Numbered from the stretch's first letter, positions 37,510 to 46,457 are shown. The stretch is 64,000 nt of DNA from Rheinheimera pleomorphica (GCF_011634895.1 NZ_SIRR01000025.1:1-64000), one strand, 5' to 3'. Program-made: numbers and translations. The notes: generated from the letters alone by a model not told the origin.

Positions 37510-38090
37510 GTGGTTATGTGCTGGTGTTGTATTACTCGCGTCATGGCGCTGTGGCGGCGTTGGCTGATAAAATTGCTATTGGCGTACAACAAGCAGGCGT
37601 TGAAGCGCTGGTACGCTGCATTCCACCGCTGGACAGCAACCATGCCAGCCGCCATGCAGTGGTCAGCCAGAAAGAACTGAGCCAGTGTGATGGCCTGGCC
37701 TTTGGCAGCCCGGTAAGGTTTGGTAATATGGTCGCCGATGCCAAAGCCTTCTGGGACAATACCACCGCTCTGTGGCTCAAAGGTGAACTTATCGATAAAC
37801 CAGCAGGTGTCTTTACGTCGTCCGGCAGTATGCATGGTGGTAACGAGGCTACCTTGCTTAGCATGAGTTTGCCACTGTTACACCATGGTATGTTGCTGAC
37901 AGGTATTCCATACAGTGAACCTGAATTGCATCAAACGCAAAGCGGCGGCACGCCTTATGGCCCCAGCCATGTCAGCGGCCATCATGCCGATAATAAACTG
38001 AGTATTGACGAACAACGGCTGGCGATTGCGTTTGGCAAACGCCTGGCGCTGCTTAGCCAGCAGTTAAAACCACACAGGATATCAGAATGA
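37506..38090 (+). CDS. wrbA: NAD(P)H:quinone oxidoreductase WrbA
   Basis: A 194-residue flavodoxin-like protein that carries out two-electron reduction of quinones using FMN. It has the FMN phosphate loop YYSRHGAVAALA, FGSPVRFGNMVADAKAFWDNT, and the C-terminal GGTPYGPSHVSGHH typical of WrbA. Length (194) is near E. coli WrbA (198). Coupled by short overlaps to the ArsC-like gene upstream and the DUF2069 gene downstream. Confidence 0.93.
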   Translation: MSGYVLVLYYSRHGAVAALADKIAIGVQQAGVEALVRCIPPLDSNHASRHAVVSQKELSQCDGLAFGSPVRFGNMVADAKAFWDNTTALWLKGELIDKPAGVFTSSGSMHGGNEATLLSMSLPLLHHGMLLTGIPYSEPELHQTQSGGTPYGPSHVSGHHADNKLSIDEQRLAIAFGKRLALLSQQLKPHRISE

Positions 38091-38506
38091 CACTTAGCAG
38101 CACGGTGCCAATGGCAGTAAAAACAGCGCGTTATCTAACGCTTGGCCGGCTTGGCTTTTTCGGCTTATGGTTACTTCAACCCTTATGGATCCTGTGGCTG
38201 GCACCACCACAACTGGGCAGCCCTTATGTGTTGCTGGGCCTGTTATGGCTACCGTTATGGCTGCCGCTATACGGCATTATTAAAGGCCATGCCTACACTA
38301 TGGCCTGGGCCAACTTTATTGTGATGATTTACTTTTTACACAGCTTAACCAATCTTTGGGTCAGTTCAGGCATTCACCTGTGGCTGTCCATGCTGGAGCT
38401 ATTACTGGCCAGCATGATGTTTATTGGCTGTACCTATTACGCCCGTTTTCGCGGCCAGGAGCTAGGCCTGAAAATACCCAAGCTAAAAGATGATCCTAAA
38501 CGTTGA
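38087..38506 (+). CDS. DUF2069 family membrane protein
   Basis: A 139-residue inner-membrane protein with four hydrophobic helices (about residues 17-35, 42-61, 68-86, 92-112) and the pattern PLWLPLYGIIKGHAYTMAWANFIVMIYFLHS, matching DUF2069. Function is unknown. It overlaps wrbA by 4 bp and is the last gene of the bepA unit. Confidence 0.85.
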   Translation: MTLSSTVPMAVKTARYLTLGRLGFFGLWLLQPLWILWLAPPQLGSPYVLLGLLWLPLWLPLYGIIKGHAYTMAWANFIVMIYFLHSLTNLWVSSGIHLWLSMLELLLASMMFIGCTYYARFRGQELGLKIPKLKDDPKR

Positions 38507-38514
38507 TGCCACAC

Positions 38515-39252
38515 TTAGCGGCCCATATAAAATGCCAGCCGCTGCTGAATAAAGCCCGATTGAACCAACGTAGTAAATTGCTGCTTTAGCTGTAACGCTA
38601 AAGTGGCATTATGCTGGCTCAGAGCACAATACACTGAAGGCGGCGCAGACCACAGCGGGTCGGCTGCAAAGCTTTGATCCTGTGTGGTTTTTACATAAAA
38701 CAAATACGACAAATCTACTGTCATCACTACATCCAGCCGGCCTTGCTTGAGCCTGAGCAGATTACTTTCCAGTGAATGGGCATCGTCACGAATGACATCG
38801 CCTAAACGAAACACCTGCTCCAACTCAGGGTAGGTAAAGCCCCAGGTGGTGCCAACACGTTTGTCGGCTAAATGCTGAATAGCACTAACCGGTTCAGTAC
38901 CACGCAGCCGCACCAAGAGTTGCTGAGTGCTAAACAATGCATCGGTCCACAGCAGCTTATCAGGTTGTGTTACCCAGTCAGGGTTTAAGAAACAGGCCAA
39001 TTCGGCCTGCCCTTCCAGCAACCATTGCTCAACCCGGGTACGGGGTAAATTCAGGTAAGTTACCGGCCGGCCAAGTTGCCGAGCCAGCTCGTCGATAATA
39101 TCTTTACTTAGCCCGGCTTGCGGCACACCATCGGCAGCAAAAATGGCATAAGGCGGCGTATTGCTGTCGCTGACAATAGCCCGCAATGCTGGCTGTTCCA
39201 GCGCCTTTAACAGGCAGGGTAACAGCAGTAACATCAACAAAATACTGCGCAT
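38515..39252 (-). CDS. Extracellular solute-binding-like protein, family 3
   Basis: A 245-residue periplasmic protein with a signal peptide (residues 1-19, ending LLKAL) and the bacterial solute-binding family 3 fold: YAIFAADGVPQAGLSKDIIDELARQLG, LPRTRVEQWLLEGQAELACFLNPDW, and DKRVGTTWGFTYPELEQVF. No permease or ATPase gene is adjacent, so it may be an orphan sensor or binding protein. ATG 39252 follows GAGGG; GTG 39264 would add four residues. Confidence 0.82.
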   Translation of the reverse strand: MRSILLMLLLLPCLLKALEQPALRAIVSDSNTPPYAIFAADGVPQAGLSKDIIDELARQLGRPVTYLNLPRTRVEQWLLEGQAELACFLNPDWVTQPDKLLWTDALFSTQQLLVRLRGTEPVSAIQHLADKRVGTTWGFTYPELEQVFRLGDVIRDDAHSLESNLLRLKQGRLDVVMTVDLSYLFYVKTTQDQSFAADPLWSAPPSVYCALSQHNATLALQLKQQFTTLVQSGFIQQRLAFYMGR

Positions 39253-39309
39253 AACAGCCCTCACTACACCCTCAGGCGTTGTTGTTATTTACATCGTTAC
39301 TATTAAAGC

Positions 39310-40500
39310 CTAGTCAGTTTCTTCCAGCCATTCCACTTTTTCAATCTGGCTAAAGCGGCTGCTAATTTTAGTGGCCGACGTGTGTATCTGTTTTACATCG
39401 ACTGCCGCTTGATCAATGTGTTTGGCCAGGTTATCAAAACGACCACGAAAGCGGTCAAAATCTTCAGCCAGCTTGATCAGGTGTTCCTGAATTAAATGCA
39501 CCTGGCGGCGCGTTGCGTCGTCTTTGAGCACACTACGCGCTGTGGTCAGTACCGCCATTAAAGTCGTAGGTGAGGTTAACCACACTCTTTTGCGATATGC
39601 TTCTTCCACAATATCAGCATGATAAGCATGCAGTTCGGCAAAAATAGCCTCAGCCGGTAAAAACATAATAGCGCCGTCGGCAGTTTCGTTGGTAATAATG
39701 TATTTAGCGGCAATGTCATTGATATGCTTTTTGATATCCAGCTTAAACTGCCGCTGCGCCTGCTTACGCTCGTCTGCTGTTAATTGTGGATCGGTCATCA
39801 TTTTATAGCTTTCCAGCGGAAACTTGGCATCTATGGCAATATCGCCACTGGGCTTGGGCAAAAATAACATGCAATCGGCAATGCGACCGTTGCTTAACGT
39901 ATGTTGCAGTGAAAAATGCTGCTCCGGCAACACATTGCGGATAAGCGCCGTCAATTGCACTTCGCCAAAGGCACCACGGGAGCGTTTATCTGCCAGCACT
40001 TCCTGCAGGCTAACCACATTCGTCGACAGCTCGGTAATTTTTTTCTGCGCATCATCAATCAGCGCCAAGCGTTTAACAATATCGGTAAAGGTTTGATTGG
40101 TTTTTTCAAAGCCATCCGTTAAGCGTTTTTCCACCTGACCGGCGATGTCTTTTAAACGCTGGTCAATACTCTGAGTTAGCTGTTTTACCTGCTCGGCTAA
40201 CATAATGGCTTGTTGTTGCAGGTTTTTACTCAGTTCAAAGCGGGCTGCTTGCTGGGTATCGGTGATTTTTTGCAATACCTGCAACAAATGCTCTTGTTGT
40301 TGCTGCTGCAGTTGCTGGCGTTGTTGATGCAGTTGCTGTAATAGCTGCTGTTGAAACTGACTGTGTTGCTGCAGCTGATCCAGTTTAAACTGGTTAAGCA
40401 AGCCGCTGACATCTGTCCGTCGCAGTACCAACACTAACAACAACAGTAAATTTAATATCAAAATCGCACTTAGCAGATAAAACCAATACTCTGTTGTCAT
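39310..40500 (-). CDS. rmuC: DNA recombination protein RmuC
   Basis: A 396-residue protein with an N-terminal membrane anchor (residues 5-26), a long Gln-rich coiled coil (about residues 30-170), and the RmuC nuclease-like domain with RGAFGEVQL, DAKFPLESYKMM, and AEAIFAELHAY. RmuC is tied to suppressing short-repeat inversions and is proposed to be a nuclease. Size and order match. The Q-rich helical region is encoded by a low-complexity CAA/CAG stretch. Confidence 0.93.
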   Translation of the reverse strand: MTTEYWFYLLSAILILNLLLLLVLVLRRTDVSGLLNQFKLDQLQQHSQFQQQLLQQLHQQRQQLQQQQQEHLLQVLQKITDTQQAARFELSKNLQQQAIMLAEQVKQLTQSIDQRLKDIAGQVEKRLTDGFEKTNQTFTDIVKRLALIDDAQKKITELSTNVVSLQEVLADKRSRGAFGEVQLTALIRNVLPEQHFSLQHTLSNGRIADCMLFLPKPSGDIAIDAKFPLESYKMMTDPQLTADERKQAQRQFKLDIKKHINDIAAKYIITNETADGAIMFLPAEAIFAELHAYHADIVEEAYRKRVWLTSPTTLMAVLTTARSVLKDDATRRQVHLIQEHLIKLAEDFDRFRGRFDNLAKHIDQAAVDVKQIHTSATKISSRFSQIEKVEWLEETD

Positions 40501-40577
40501 AAAACCCCTACTCCGGCAAACCAGAATGCTGCCCTTTGCGTATAAACAGCCAACTATACAACGATATCAGCAGTACG

Positions 40578-41156
40578 ATGAAGCAACTGGCGTTATTTGT
40601 GTTAAACAGTTTTATTTTACCCGGCGGCCGGATGCGGCTTCGGGTATTTGAGCCGCGTTACGTGCGTTTGATCAGCGAGGCCAGCGCCGGCAAGCGCGAC
40701 TTCGCGATGGCACAGCTCAACCCCTATGTCAGCCAAAGCCATGCCGACCGCATCTTGCCGCTGGCAACCCGGGTACAGATAGAGGATTTTGAGCAGCTGG
40801 ACGATGGTTTATTGGGTATCACCATCGCCGGGGTAGAAAAGGTGCAAATCATCAAACGCTGGCAAGAAGCCGATCAGCTGCACATTGCTGAAGTAACCGG
40901 CATCGACAATTGGCCTGCACAGCAAATCAGCACCGAGTATCAGCCGCTGGTGCAGCAAATGGAAAAGCTGCTGCAGCAATATCCGGCGCTGCAGCAGCTC
41001 TATCCTTGCCCCAACTATGCTGATGCCGCCTGGCTGGCGTCCCGCTATCTGGAAATTCTGCCGATGCAACCGGCATTAAAACAACAGCTGGCGTTACAAA
41101 GCAGCCCGGCACCTTGTCTGGACAGTTTGCAGGCCTGGCTGTCTTATCAGGCCTGA
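40578..41156 (+). CDS. Lon N-terminal (LAN) domain protein
   Basis: A 192-residue protein made mainly of the Lon substrate-binding domain, with the family opening ALFVLNSFILPGGRMRLRVFEPRYVRLI and RVQIEDFEQLDDGLLGITIAGVEKV. It has no AAA+ or protease part, so it is a stand-alone LAN protein; function is unknown. ATG 40578 is the first Met directly before the family start; an upstream start at 40536 adds 14 residues with no homology value. It converges with the NTF2-like gene and overlaps it by 10 bp. Confidence 0.85.
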   Translation: MKQLALFVLNSFILPGGRMRLRVFEPRYVRLISEASAGKRDFAMAQLNPYVSQSHADRILPLATRVQIEDFEQLDDGLLGITIAGVEKVQIIKRWQEADQLHIAEVTGIDNWPAQQISTEYQPLVQQMEKLLQQYPALQQLYPCPNYADAAWLASRYLEILPMQPALKQQLALQSSPAPCLDSLQAWLSYQA

Positions 41157-41557
41157 GTGCCGGCTACCCTGTTGTAAGCGGCCTGTTCATCATCCAGAAT
41201 AATCGCCACCACCTGCCATTGTTCTTGAGATTTTTGCAAGGTATAAGAGGTATGGCAGGTAAACAATACCTTGCCGGTGCCGTCATAAAAGCGCCAATAT
41301 ACACTGGCAAACTGCAGTTGTTCAGACAAACGCAGCTGATGCTGCAGTACCGGCTCAGCATCAATCACGCCTAGCTGCCGGTATTTTTCCACCTGCGATA
41401 ACACATGGTTATGCAAACTGTCAGTGTCGGCTAAAATAGTCTTTTTATCCCCCGCCAGTAACATGCTGGGCAGTGAAATAAACTGACCAAAGGCTTGCGT
41501 GTCGGCATTGACATAAGCACTGGCATAGCGCTGAAAAAACTCTGTTAAGGTTTGCAT
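41147..41557 (-). CDS. NTF2-like protein of unknown function
   Basis: A 136-residue soluble protein with the SnoaL/DUF4440-type pattern: helices at the start (FFQRYASAYVNADTQAFGQFISLPSMLLAG) and a beta-sheet ending in FTCHTSYTLQKSQEQWQVVAIILDDEQ. No catalytic residues are evident. It lies 16 bp downstream of queE on the same strand, so it may share its transcript, but no role in queuosine synthesis is implied. Confidence 0.75.
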   Translation of the reverse strand: MQTLTEFFQRYASAYVNADTQAFGQFISLPSMLLAGDKKTILADTDSLHNHVLSQVEKYRQLGVIDAEPVLQHQLRLSEQLQFASVYWRFYDGTGKVLFTCHTSYTLQKSQEQWQVVAIILDDEQAAYNRVAGTQA

Positions 41558-41573
41558 TTAACCTATCCCTTAA

Positions 41574-42239
41574 TTAACTGATCCCCAGGTATTTATGCAC
41601 CTGTACGCTTAACCGCCAGTTGTGTTGCTTACATTTAGCAATAGCCAGTTCTGTCGCCCGGCGCTGCTGGCTTATCGGCTGTAAGTAAATGAGCTTAGCG
41701 GCAGTGTCAGTATGTTGCAATAACTGCAACAGCTCGTCGATGTGCTTTTGCATCGCGACCGGATGTTTAATTTCATTGGCTCTGTCCAGCGCGCTTTGCA
41801 GCACCTTATAACCCCCGGCCATATTCACCTTTGGCGATACCGTGACCCAGGTTTGCGCCGGCGCTTGAATGTCAAAGGTGCCGCTGGTTTCAATTTGTGT
41901 ACTGTAGCCGGCGTTGTGCAGCAACTGGCACAGCGGGTTTAAATCATACATACAAGGCTCGCCACCGGTTATCACCACATGTTTCGCCTGATAACCCTCT
42001 TTGGCAAACAGCGCCAGCAGCTCTTCCGCTGTAACCCCAGCCCAATGCTCGGTTTCTGCGGTTTTAATCACAATATCGCCCAGGCTCTGGCGCAGCTCGT
42101 TTTTAATTTCCCAGGTGTGTTTGGTATCGCACCAGCTGCAGCCTACCGGGCAGCCCTGCAGCCGGATAAAAATAGCCGGCGCGCCGGTAAAGCTGCCCTC
42201 GCCCTGAATGGTTTCAAAAACCTCGTTAACTTTATACAC
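41574..42239 (-). CDS. queE: 7-carboxy-7-deazaguanine synthase
   Basis: A 221-residue radical SAM enzyme converting 6-carboxytetrahydropterin to 7-carboxy-7-deazaguanine on the path to queuosine. The Fe-S cysteines are C30, C34 and C37 in GCPVGCSWCDTKH (CX3CX2C). VNEVFETIQGEG, VITGGEPCMYDL and VSPKVNMAGGYKV are family blocks. It is divergent from queC, with 105 bp between the two starts. Confidence 0.96.
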   Translation of the reverse strand: MYKVNEVFETIQGEGSFTGAPAIFIRLQGCPVGCSWCDTKHTWEIKNELRQSLGDIVIKTAETEHWAGVTAEELLALFAKEGYQAKHVVITGGEPCMYDLNPLCQLLHNAGYSTQIETSGTFDIQAPAQTWVTVSPKVNMAGGYKVLQSALDRANEIKHPVAMQKHIDELLQLLQHTDTAAKLIYLQPISQQRRATELAIAKCKQHNWRLSVQVHKYLGIS

Positions 42240-42253
42240 GCTGTGCTTTACCC

Positions 42254-42282
42254 TTTAGCCTGTGGCTGAATTACTGTACAAT
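42254..42282 (+). promoter_or_regulatory. Promoter of queC
   Basis: TTTAGC (42254-42259), a 17-bp spacer and TACAAT (42277-42282) lie about 60 bp upstream of the queC start, followed by a G+C-rich stretch with a small hairpin (CCCGC/GCGGG). I found no preQ1 riboswitch in the leader. Confidence 0.45.
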
Positions 42283-42344
42283 GCGCGCCCCGCAGCGCGG
42301 GAACGTCATAAATTTACGCTGTATTATACAAGAGAGAGCCTGCT

Positions 42345-43001
42345 ATGCCGAACAAAGTTGTGGTGATTTATTCCGGTGGGATGGATTCCTTTACCGTACT
42401 GCATAAAGCGGTGCAAGCAGGCCATGATGTGTATGCCTTATCGTTTAACTATGGTCAGCGTCATGTAAAAGAGCTGCAATGCGCGGCTGCGGTGTGCCTG
42501 CAACTGGGTATCAAACACAAGATTGTCGATATCTCCGCCATCAACCAGCTGTTAGCCGGCTCGTCGTTAACCGACAATATCGACATCCCGGAAGGCCATT
42601 ACGCCGCAGACAATATGAAATCCACCGTGGTGCCAAACCGCAATATGATTTTGCTGTCGTTAGCGGTGGGTTATGCCGTGTCTATTGGCGCTAATCAGGT
42701 ATATTACGGCGCGCACAGCGGCGATCACTTTATTTATCCGGACTGCCGGCCGGAATTTGTGCAAAAAATGCATGATGTTTGTCAGATAGCCAACTATGAG
42801 CCGGTCGATATTGTCAGCCCTTACCTAAGCCAGACGAAAATTGAAATTCTTGCCGACGGCCTGGCCATGGGGTTGGATTACAGCCAAACCTGGACCTGTT
42901 ACAACGGTCGCGAGAAAGCCTGTGGCAAATGCGGCTCTTGTCAGGAGCGCTTAGAAGCCTTTGCGCTGAATAACACCACCGACCCACTGCCCTACGAATA
43001 A
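42345..43001 (+). CDS. queC: 7-cyano-7-deazaguanine synthase
   Basis: A 218-residue ATP-dependent enzyme that turns 7-carboxy-7-deazaguanine into preQ0. It has the pyrophosphatase loop [14 protein letters not shown] (residues 9-22) and the zinc site [18 protein letters not shown] near the C-terminus. [16 protein letters not shown] is also typical. GAGAGAG is upstream of the ATG. It pairs with the divergent queE. Confidence 0.96.
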   Translation: MPNKVVVIYSGGMDSFTVLHKAVQAGHDVYALSFNYGQRHVKELQCAAAVCLQLGIKHKIVDISAINQLLAGSSLTDNIDIPEGHYAADNMKSTVVPNRNMILLSLAVGYAVSIGANQVYYGAHSGDHFIYPDCRPEFVQKMHDVCQIANYEPVDIVSPYLSQTKIEILADGLAMGLDYSQTWTCYNGREKACGKCGSCQERLEAFALNNTTDPLPYE

Positions 43002-43051
43002 GACGCCAAACCGATCCAGAACAGCTGGTTATAACATATAGAAAAGCGGCC

Positions 43052-43079
43052 TTGTGGCTGCTTCTTTCGTCTCTATAAT
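43052..43079 (+). promoter_or_regulatory. Promoter of the dicarboxylate/amino-acid symporter
   Basis: TTGTGG (43052-43057), a 16-bp spacer and a perfect TATAAT (43074-43079) lie 30 bp before the start codon. The -35 overlaps a hairpin (AAGCGGCC/GGCTGCTT) that may end the queC transcript. Confidence 0.65.
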
Positions 43080-43108
43080 GTCGAAATCTTATGTTATGGC
43101 AGTAATTT

Positions 43109-44359
43109 ATGTTTAGTTTTTGGTTCGCTATCCCATTTTGGCAAAGGGTGCTTGGTGCGCTGTTGCTCGGCGTGACTACCGGCGTGCTGTTTGGCGAAAC
43201 CGCAACAGTATTTAAACCACTGGGCACACTGTTTATCAATGCCATCCGTATGTTGGTGGTGCCACTGGTATTTTTTGCTCTGATCAGCAGCATTACCTCA
43301 CTGGCCGACAGCAGGAAAATGCAGCGGCTGGCGTTTAAAACCGTAGGTCTGTTTTTGTTTACCGCATTTATTGCCAGTTTAATTGGCTTAGCTATCGGCT
43401 CGTTAGTCAATTGGGGCGATGCTGTGCAGCTTACGGCGGCGGAAGTAAAACCGCGTGATATTCCACCGGTTGCTGATGTGCTGACTAACCTTATTCCCAC
43501 CAACCCGCTGGCTGCCATGGTAAATGGCAATATTCTGCAAATTATTGTGTTTGCTTCTTTAGTCGGTATTGCCATTAATAAACTGGGTGACAAAGCCGCA
43601 CCGATGAAAAAAGTGCTACTGTCCGGCGCCGATATTATGTACCAAATCACCCGCATGGTATTGGAGCTGACGCCACTTGGTGTGTTTGGTTTAATGGCCT
43701 GGGTAGTCGGCAACTACGGCCTGGACACTCTGCTACCACTGGGTAAGTTTATTCTGGCAATTTATCTGGCCTGCTTGCTCCATATCCTGTTTACCTATGG
43801 CGGCCTGGTTAAGTTATTTGGCGGTATAGGCCTGCGGGATTACTTCAAAGCCATTTTACCGGCGCAGTTAGTCGCCTACAGCAGCGCCAGCAGCTACGGT
43901 ACCTTGCCGGTAAGTCATAAAGTGGTCACCGAAAATTTAGGCGTGTCAAAAGATTACGCCAGCTTTGTGCTGCCGCTGGGTGCCACCATTAATATGGATG
44001 GCTGTGGTGGTATTTACCCGGCTATTGCCGCCATTTTTATTGCCCATTTGTATGGTATTGAATTAGCGGCTGTCGATTACCTGCTGATTGCAGGTACCGC
44101 CACACTGGCCTCGGTCGGCACCGCCGGAGTACCCGGCACGGCCATGGTCATGCTAACGGTGACCTTAAGTGTAGTGGGGTTGCCGATAGAAGGTATTGCG
44201 TTTATTGCGGCGGTAGACCGGATTATCGATATGATGCGCACAGCCACCAATGTAACCGGCGATACCATGGTAGCGCTGGTTATCGGGCGTTCTGAAGGCC
44301 TGGTTAAGGCTCCGCTTGCTGCCACCACCGGGCAGGATAACCCCGCAGCAGCGTCTTAA
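43109..44359 (+). CDS. Dicarboxylate/amino acid:cation symporter (DAACS)
   Basis: A 416-residue inner-membrane transporter of the GltP/SLC1 fold, which couples uptake of glutamate, aspartate or C4-dicarboxylates to Na+ or H+. Landmarks are the Ser-rich reentrant loop SSASSYGTLPVS, LPLGATINMDGCGGIYP, ASVGTAGVPGTAMVML and RIIDMMRTATNVTGD, all family signatures. The exact substrate cannot be read from the sequence. It stands alone, convergent with lysC. Confidence 0.92.
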   Translation: MFSFWFAIPFWQRVLGALLLGVTTGVLFGETATVFKPLGTLFINAIRMLVVPLVFFALISSITSLADSRKMQRLAFKTVGLFLFTAFIASLIGLAIGSLVNWGDAVQLTAAEVKPRDIPPVADVLTNLIPTNPLAAMVNGNILQIIVFASLVGIAINKLGDKAAPMKKVLLSGADIMYQITRMVLELTPLGVFGLMAWVVGNYGLDTLLPLGKFILAIYLACLLHILFTYGGLVKLFGGIGLRDYFKAILPAQLVAYSSASSYGTLPVSHKVVTENLGVSKDYASFVLPLGATINMDGCGGIYPAIAAIFIAHLYGIELAAVDYLLIAGTATLASVGTAGVPGTAMVMLTVTLSVVGLPIEGIAFIAAVDRIIDMMRTATNVTGDTMVALVIGRSEGLVKAPLAATTGQDNPAAAS

Positions 44360-44380
44360 CGCTTACTGCTGCGGGTATTT
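44342..44380 (+). terminator. Hairpin terminator-like element after the symporter
   Basis: CCCGCAGCAG (44342-44351) and CTGCTGCGGG (44366-44375) form a 10-bp stem across the symporter stop codon, followed by TATTT. The T-run is weak. It separates the convergent symporter and lysC genes. Confidence 0.5.
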
Positions 44381-44382
44381 GC

Positions 44383-45735
44383 TCAGGCTGCACTAAATAA
44401 ATTCTGGTGCAGTTGTTTCACCACGGCCGGTGCATCATTGTCCTGTACTAAAAAGCACAGATTATGCTTGGAGGCGCCATGGCAAATCAGCCGCATATTA
44501 ATGCGCTCCAGTGTATTAAATAAATCGCCGGTAATACCCTTGCTACTGTGTAAATGGTTGCCAATCACCGCCACCAGGCTTAAGCCCTGCTCTACCGACA
44601 CCTCGCAAAAACTGCGCAGCTCTGTCAGTGCCGGCTCTACCGACGCGCTAAAAGCGCTGGTCATGCCGCCTTCATCCAACGTTAATGCCACGCTGATTTC
44701 TGACGTAGTGACTAGATCCACCGAAATCTGATGCCGGCTTAAAATATCAAACACCCGGGTTAAGAAGCCGGCGGCATGCAACATGGCCGGGCTTTTTACG
44801 GTGATTAGGGTTTGGGATTTTCTCAGCGCGATGGCACGGTACGGCGGGCGATCTTTAACCTCTTTGGCTATCCAGGTGCCGCCGGCTTGTGGCTCGCGGC
44901 TGGAGCCGACAAAAACACCGATATTGCGCCGCATTGCCGGTATTAACGTCGCAGGATGCAGCACTTTGGCTCCAAAGGTGGCCATTTCGGCCGCTTCATC
45001 AAAGCTGATTTCTTTAATGCAACGGGCCTGCTCGGTTAAACGCGGATCAGTGGTAAAAATGCCGACGACATCAGTCCAGATCTGTACCACGGCTGCGCTT
45101 AGCGCTTCGCCAAGCAGTGCTGCGCTGTAATCAGAACCACCGCGGCCGAGCGTAGTGGTTTGCCCCACCTCATCAGCACCGATAAAGCCCTGGGTTACCA
45201 CTACGTTATCAGCCAATAACGGTTGCAATTGTACAGCACACAGCGCACTGATCTGGCCAATTTGCGGTTCACCTTTGCCAAAGCGGCTGTCGGTACGCAT
45301 AACCCGGCGCGCATCGAAGCATAGCCCCGGCGCACCGCGCTCACGCAGCACCTGGGCAAACAGCACTGAACTTAAACGCTCACCGAAGGATTGGATCTCG
45401 TCTTTATGCGCAGCGCTATACACAGCGCCACTTTGCTCTATCAGCTCTTTTAACGCCGATAACAGCTGGTCAATATCAGCCGCTACGCTGTCTGGCTGCT
45501 GTAAACGGTTTAACACCGCCAGCGTAATACGCTCTATGCCCTGGTAGCAGGCATAGCGTTCAGCTACGTCGGTATGTTTGGTAATATCAACCAGCAGGTT
45601 GGTGACGCCGGAACTGGCGCTGACCACCACTAAACGAATGGCAGCATCAGATAAAATAATGTCAGCACAACGTGACATCGCATCAAAGTCAGCGACGCTG
45701 GTGCCGCCGAATTTTGCAACAATAAGTTTGGACAA
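44383..45735 (-). CDS. lysC: Aspartate kinase III (lysine-sensitive)
   Basis: A 450-residue enzyme that phosphorylates aspartate, the first step to lysine and diaminopimelate. It has KFGGTSVADFDAM at the start, GRGGSDYSAALLGEAL, FGAKVLHPATL, and two C-terminal ACT domains (from about residue 300) that bind lysine. Length is like E. coli LysC (449), not the shorter ThrA-type fused kinases. Translation appears to start at TTG 45735, with AAGGAG about 9 nt upstream. A lysine riboswitch precedes it, so lysine controls both expression and enzyme activity. Confidence 0.95.
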   Translation of the reverse strand: MSKLIVAKFGGTSVADFDAMSRCADIILSDAAIRLVVVSASSGVTNLLVDITKHTDVAERYACYQGIERITLAVLNRLQQPDSVAADIDQLLSALKELIEQSGAVYSAAHKDEIQSFGERLSSVLFAQVLRERGAPGLCFDARRVMRTDSRFGKGEPQIGQISALCAVQLQPLLADNVVVTQGFIGADEVGQTTTLGRGGSDYSAALLGEALSAAVVQIWTDVVGIFTTDPRLTEQARCIKEISFDEAAEMATFGAKVLHPATLIPAMRRNIGVFVGSSREPQAGGTWIAKEVKDRPPYRAIALRKSQTLITVKSPAMLHAAGFLTRVFDILSRHQISVDLVTTSEISVALTLDEGGMTSAFSASVEPALTELRSFCEVSVEQGLSLVAVIGNHLHSSKGITGDLFNTLERINMRLICHGASKHNLCFLVQDNDAPAVVKQLHQNLFSAA

Positions 45736-45737
45736 GG

Positions 45738-45816
45738 GTGCCTCTCCTTATAAAACATAATAAGCAGAGCATGGCATTTGCTAACAGCAAAACGAGAATG
45801 GCACAGACAGCTTCTG
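45738..45816 (-). promoter_or_regulatory. Expression platform of the lysC riboswitch
   Basis: GTGCCATTCTC (45804-45794, minus strand) can pair with GGAGAGGCAC (45747-45738), masking the lysC ribosome binding site. CAGAAGC (45816-45810) just upstream is exactly complementary to GCTTCTG, the 3' arm of aptamer helix P1 (45853-45847). The two pairings offer lysine-dependent alternatives acting on translation. There is no intrinsic terminator. The direction of the switch is inferred. Confidence 0.55.
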
Positions 45817-45845
45817 TAATTTCTGTAAACTGTAGTTAACAAAGG

Positions 45846-46010
45846 CCAGAAGCTCTCCACCGAAATTCAGGTGACAGTCGTAAGGATTCAGCCTTAACGA
45901 CCGGAAGCTACCGCTCTATAACAGTAGCTCCCTCGGCGTTAGTCCCCCTTATTCAGGCTACGATGTATAGACATCTGTCCTGAACTACCTGGCTAACGCG
46001 CCTCTTCTGG
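45846..46010 (-). promoter_or_regulatory. Lysine riboswitch (L box) upstream of lysC
   Basis: On the minus strand the aptamer runs from CCAGAAGAGGCGCG (P1 5' arm at 46010) to GGTGGAGAGCTTCTGG (P1 3' arm at 45846). Between them are conserved L-box elements: CCAGGTAGT, GGGGGACTAACGCCGA, GAGGGAGCT, the stem with AAGGCTGAATCCTT, and ACTGTCACCTGAATTTCGGTGG. Order and sequence closely follow the E. coli lysC leader. A weak promoter (TTGCCT, 17 bp, TAAGGT at 46065-46037) would start the transcript about 20 nt upstream. Confidence 0.95.
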
Positions 46011-46187
46011 TCTATCAGATATGATTGACGGGCGACACCTTACCCTGTTTTTTCTTGCCAGGCAATAGCCTTTTAGCCGTCTAAACAAAGTTTTTTGTCG
46101 CACCCGCTGCTGCGCCTGCCGGTGCTTATACTTTGTCGCTATGGTAACGCGATAAGCTGAACAAATCCTTAGCACAGATTAAATAAA

Positions 46188-46457
46188 TCAGTAGTTGCGG
46201 TTAATTTTTTTAAGCGCTGCGACAAAGGCATCCATATCTGTTTCAGTTTTAGCATCACTGTGCCATTTGTTGTGAAACCCCAGCGATAACTGCACCTTGC
46301 CATCGGTTAAATACACCTCATAGCCATCAAAGCCGGCATTAACGGTAATACCATCCAGCTCAAAGCCCGCCCCCAGCTCATTGGTAATGGCGCGGCCATG
46401 TTTTTCTACTTTGCCAAACACACTGAGTAAAAATTTACCATCCAGTTCATTCTGCAT
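46188..46457 (-). CDS. DUF3081 family protein
   Basis: An 89-residue soluble protein with the DUF3081 pattern: LLSVFGKVEKHG, ELDGITVNAGFDGYEVYLTDGKVQLSLGFHNKWH and a C-terminal helix. Function unknown; the family occurs in Shewanella, Vibrio and relatives. AGGAG is 8 nt upstream of its ATG. It lies upstream of the lysC riboswitch region on the same strand with about 180 bp between. Confidence 0.72.
   Translation of the reverse strand: MQNELDGKFLLSVFGKVEKHGRAITNELGAGFELDGITVNAGFDGYEVYLTDGKVQLSLGFHNKWHSDAKTETDMDAFVAALKKINRNY

Noticed and set aside
40230-40412. CAA/CAG-rich tract as a repeat element
   Set aside because: It is the coding sequence for the Gln-rich coiled coil of RmuC, which explains its low complexity.
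42240-42344. preQ1 riboswitch between queE and queC
   Set aside because: No H-type pseudoknot pattern or conserved preQ1 sequence can be found; there is only a small G+C-rich hairpin.
42814-43713. 299-codon minus-strand reading frame over queC and the symporter
   Set aside because: It is antisense to two well-supported genes, and its translation is Ser/Pro-rich with no family resemblance.
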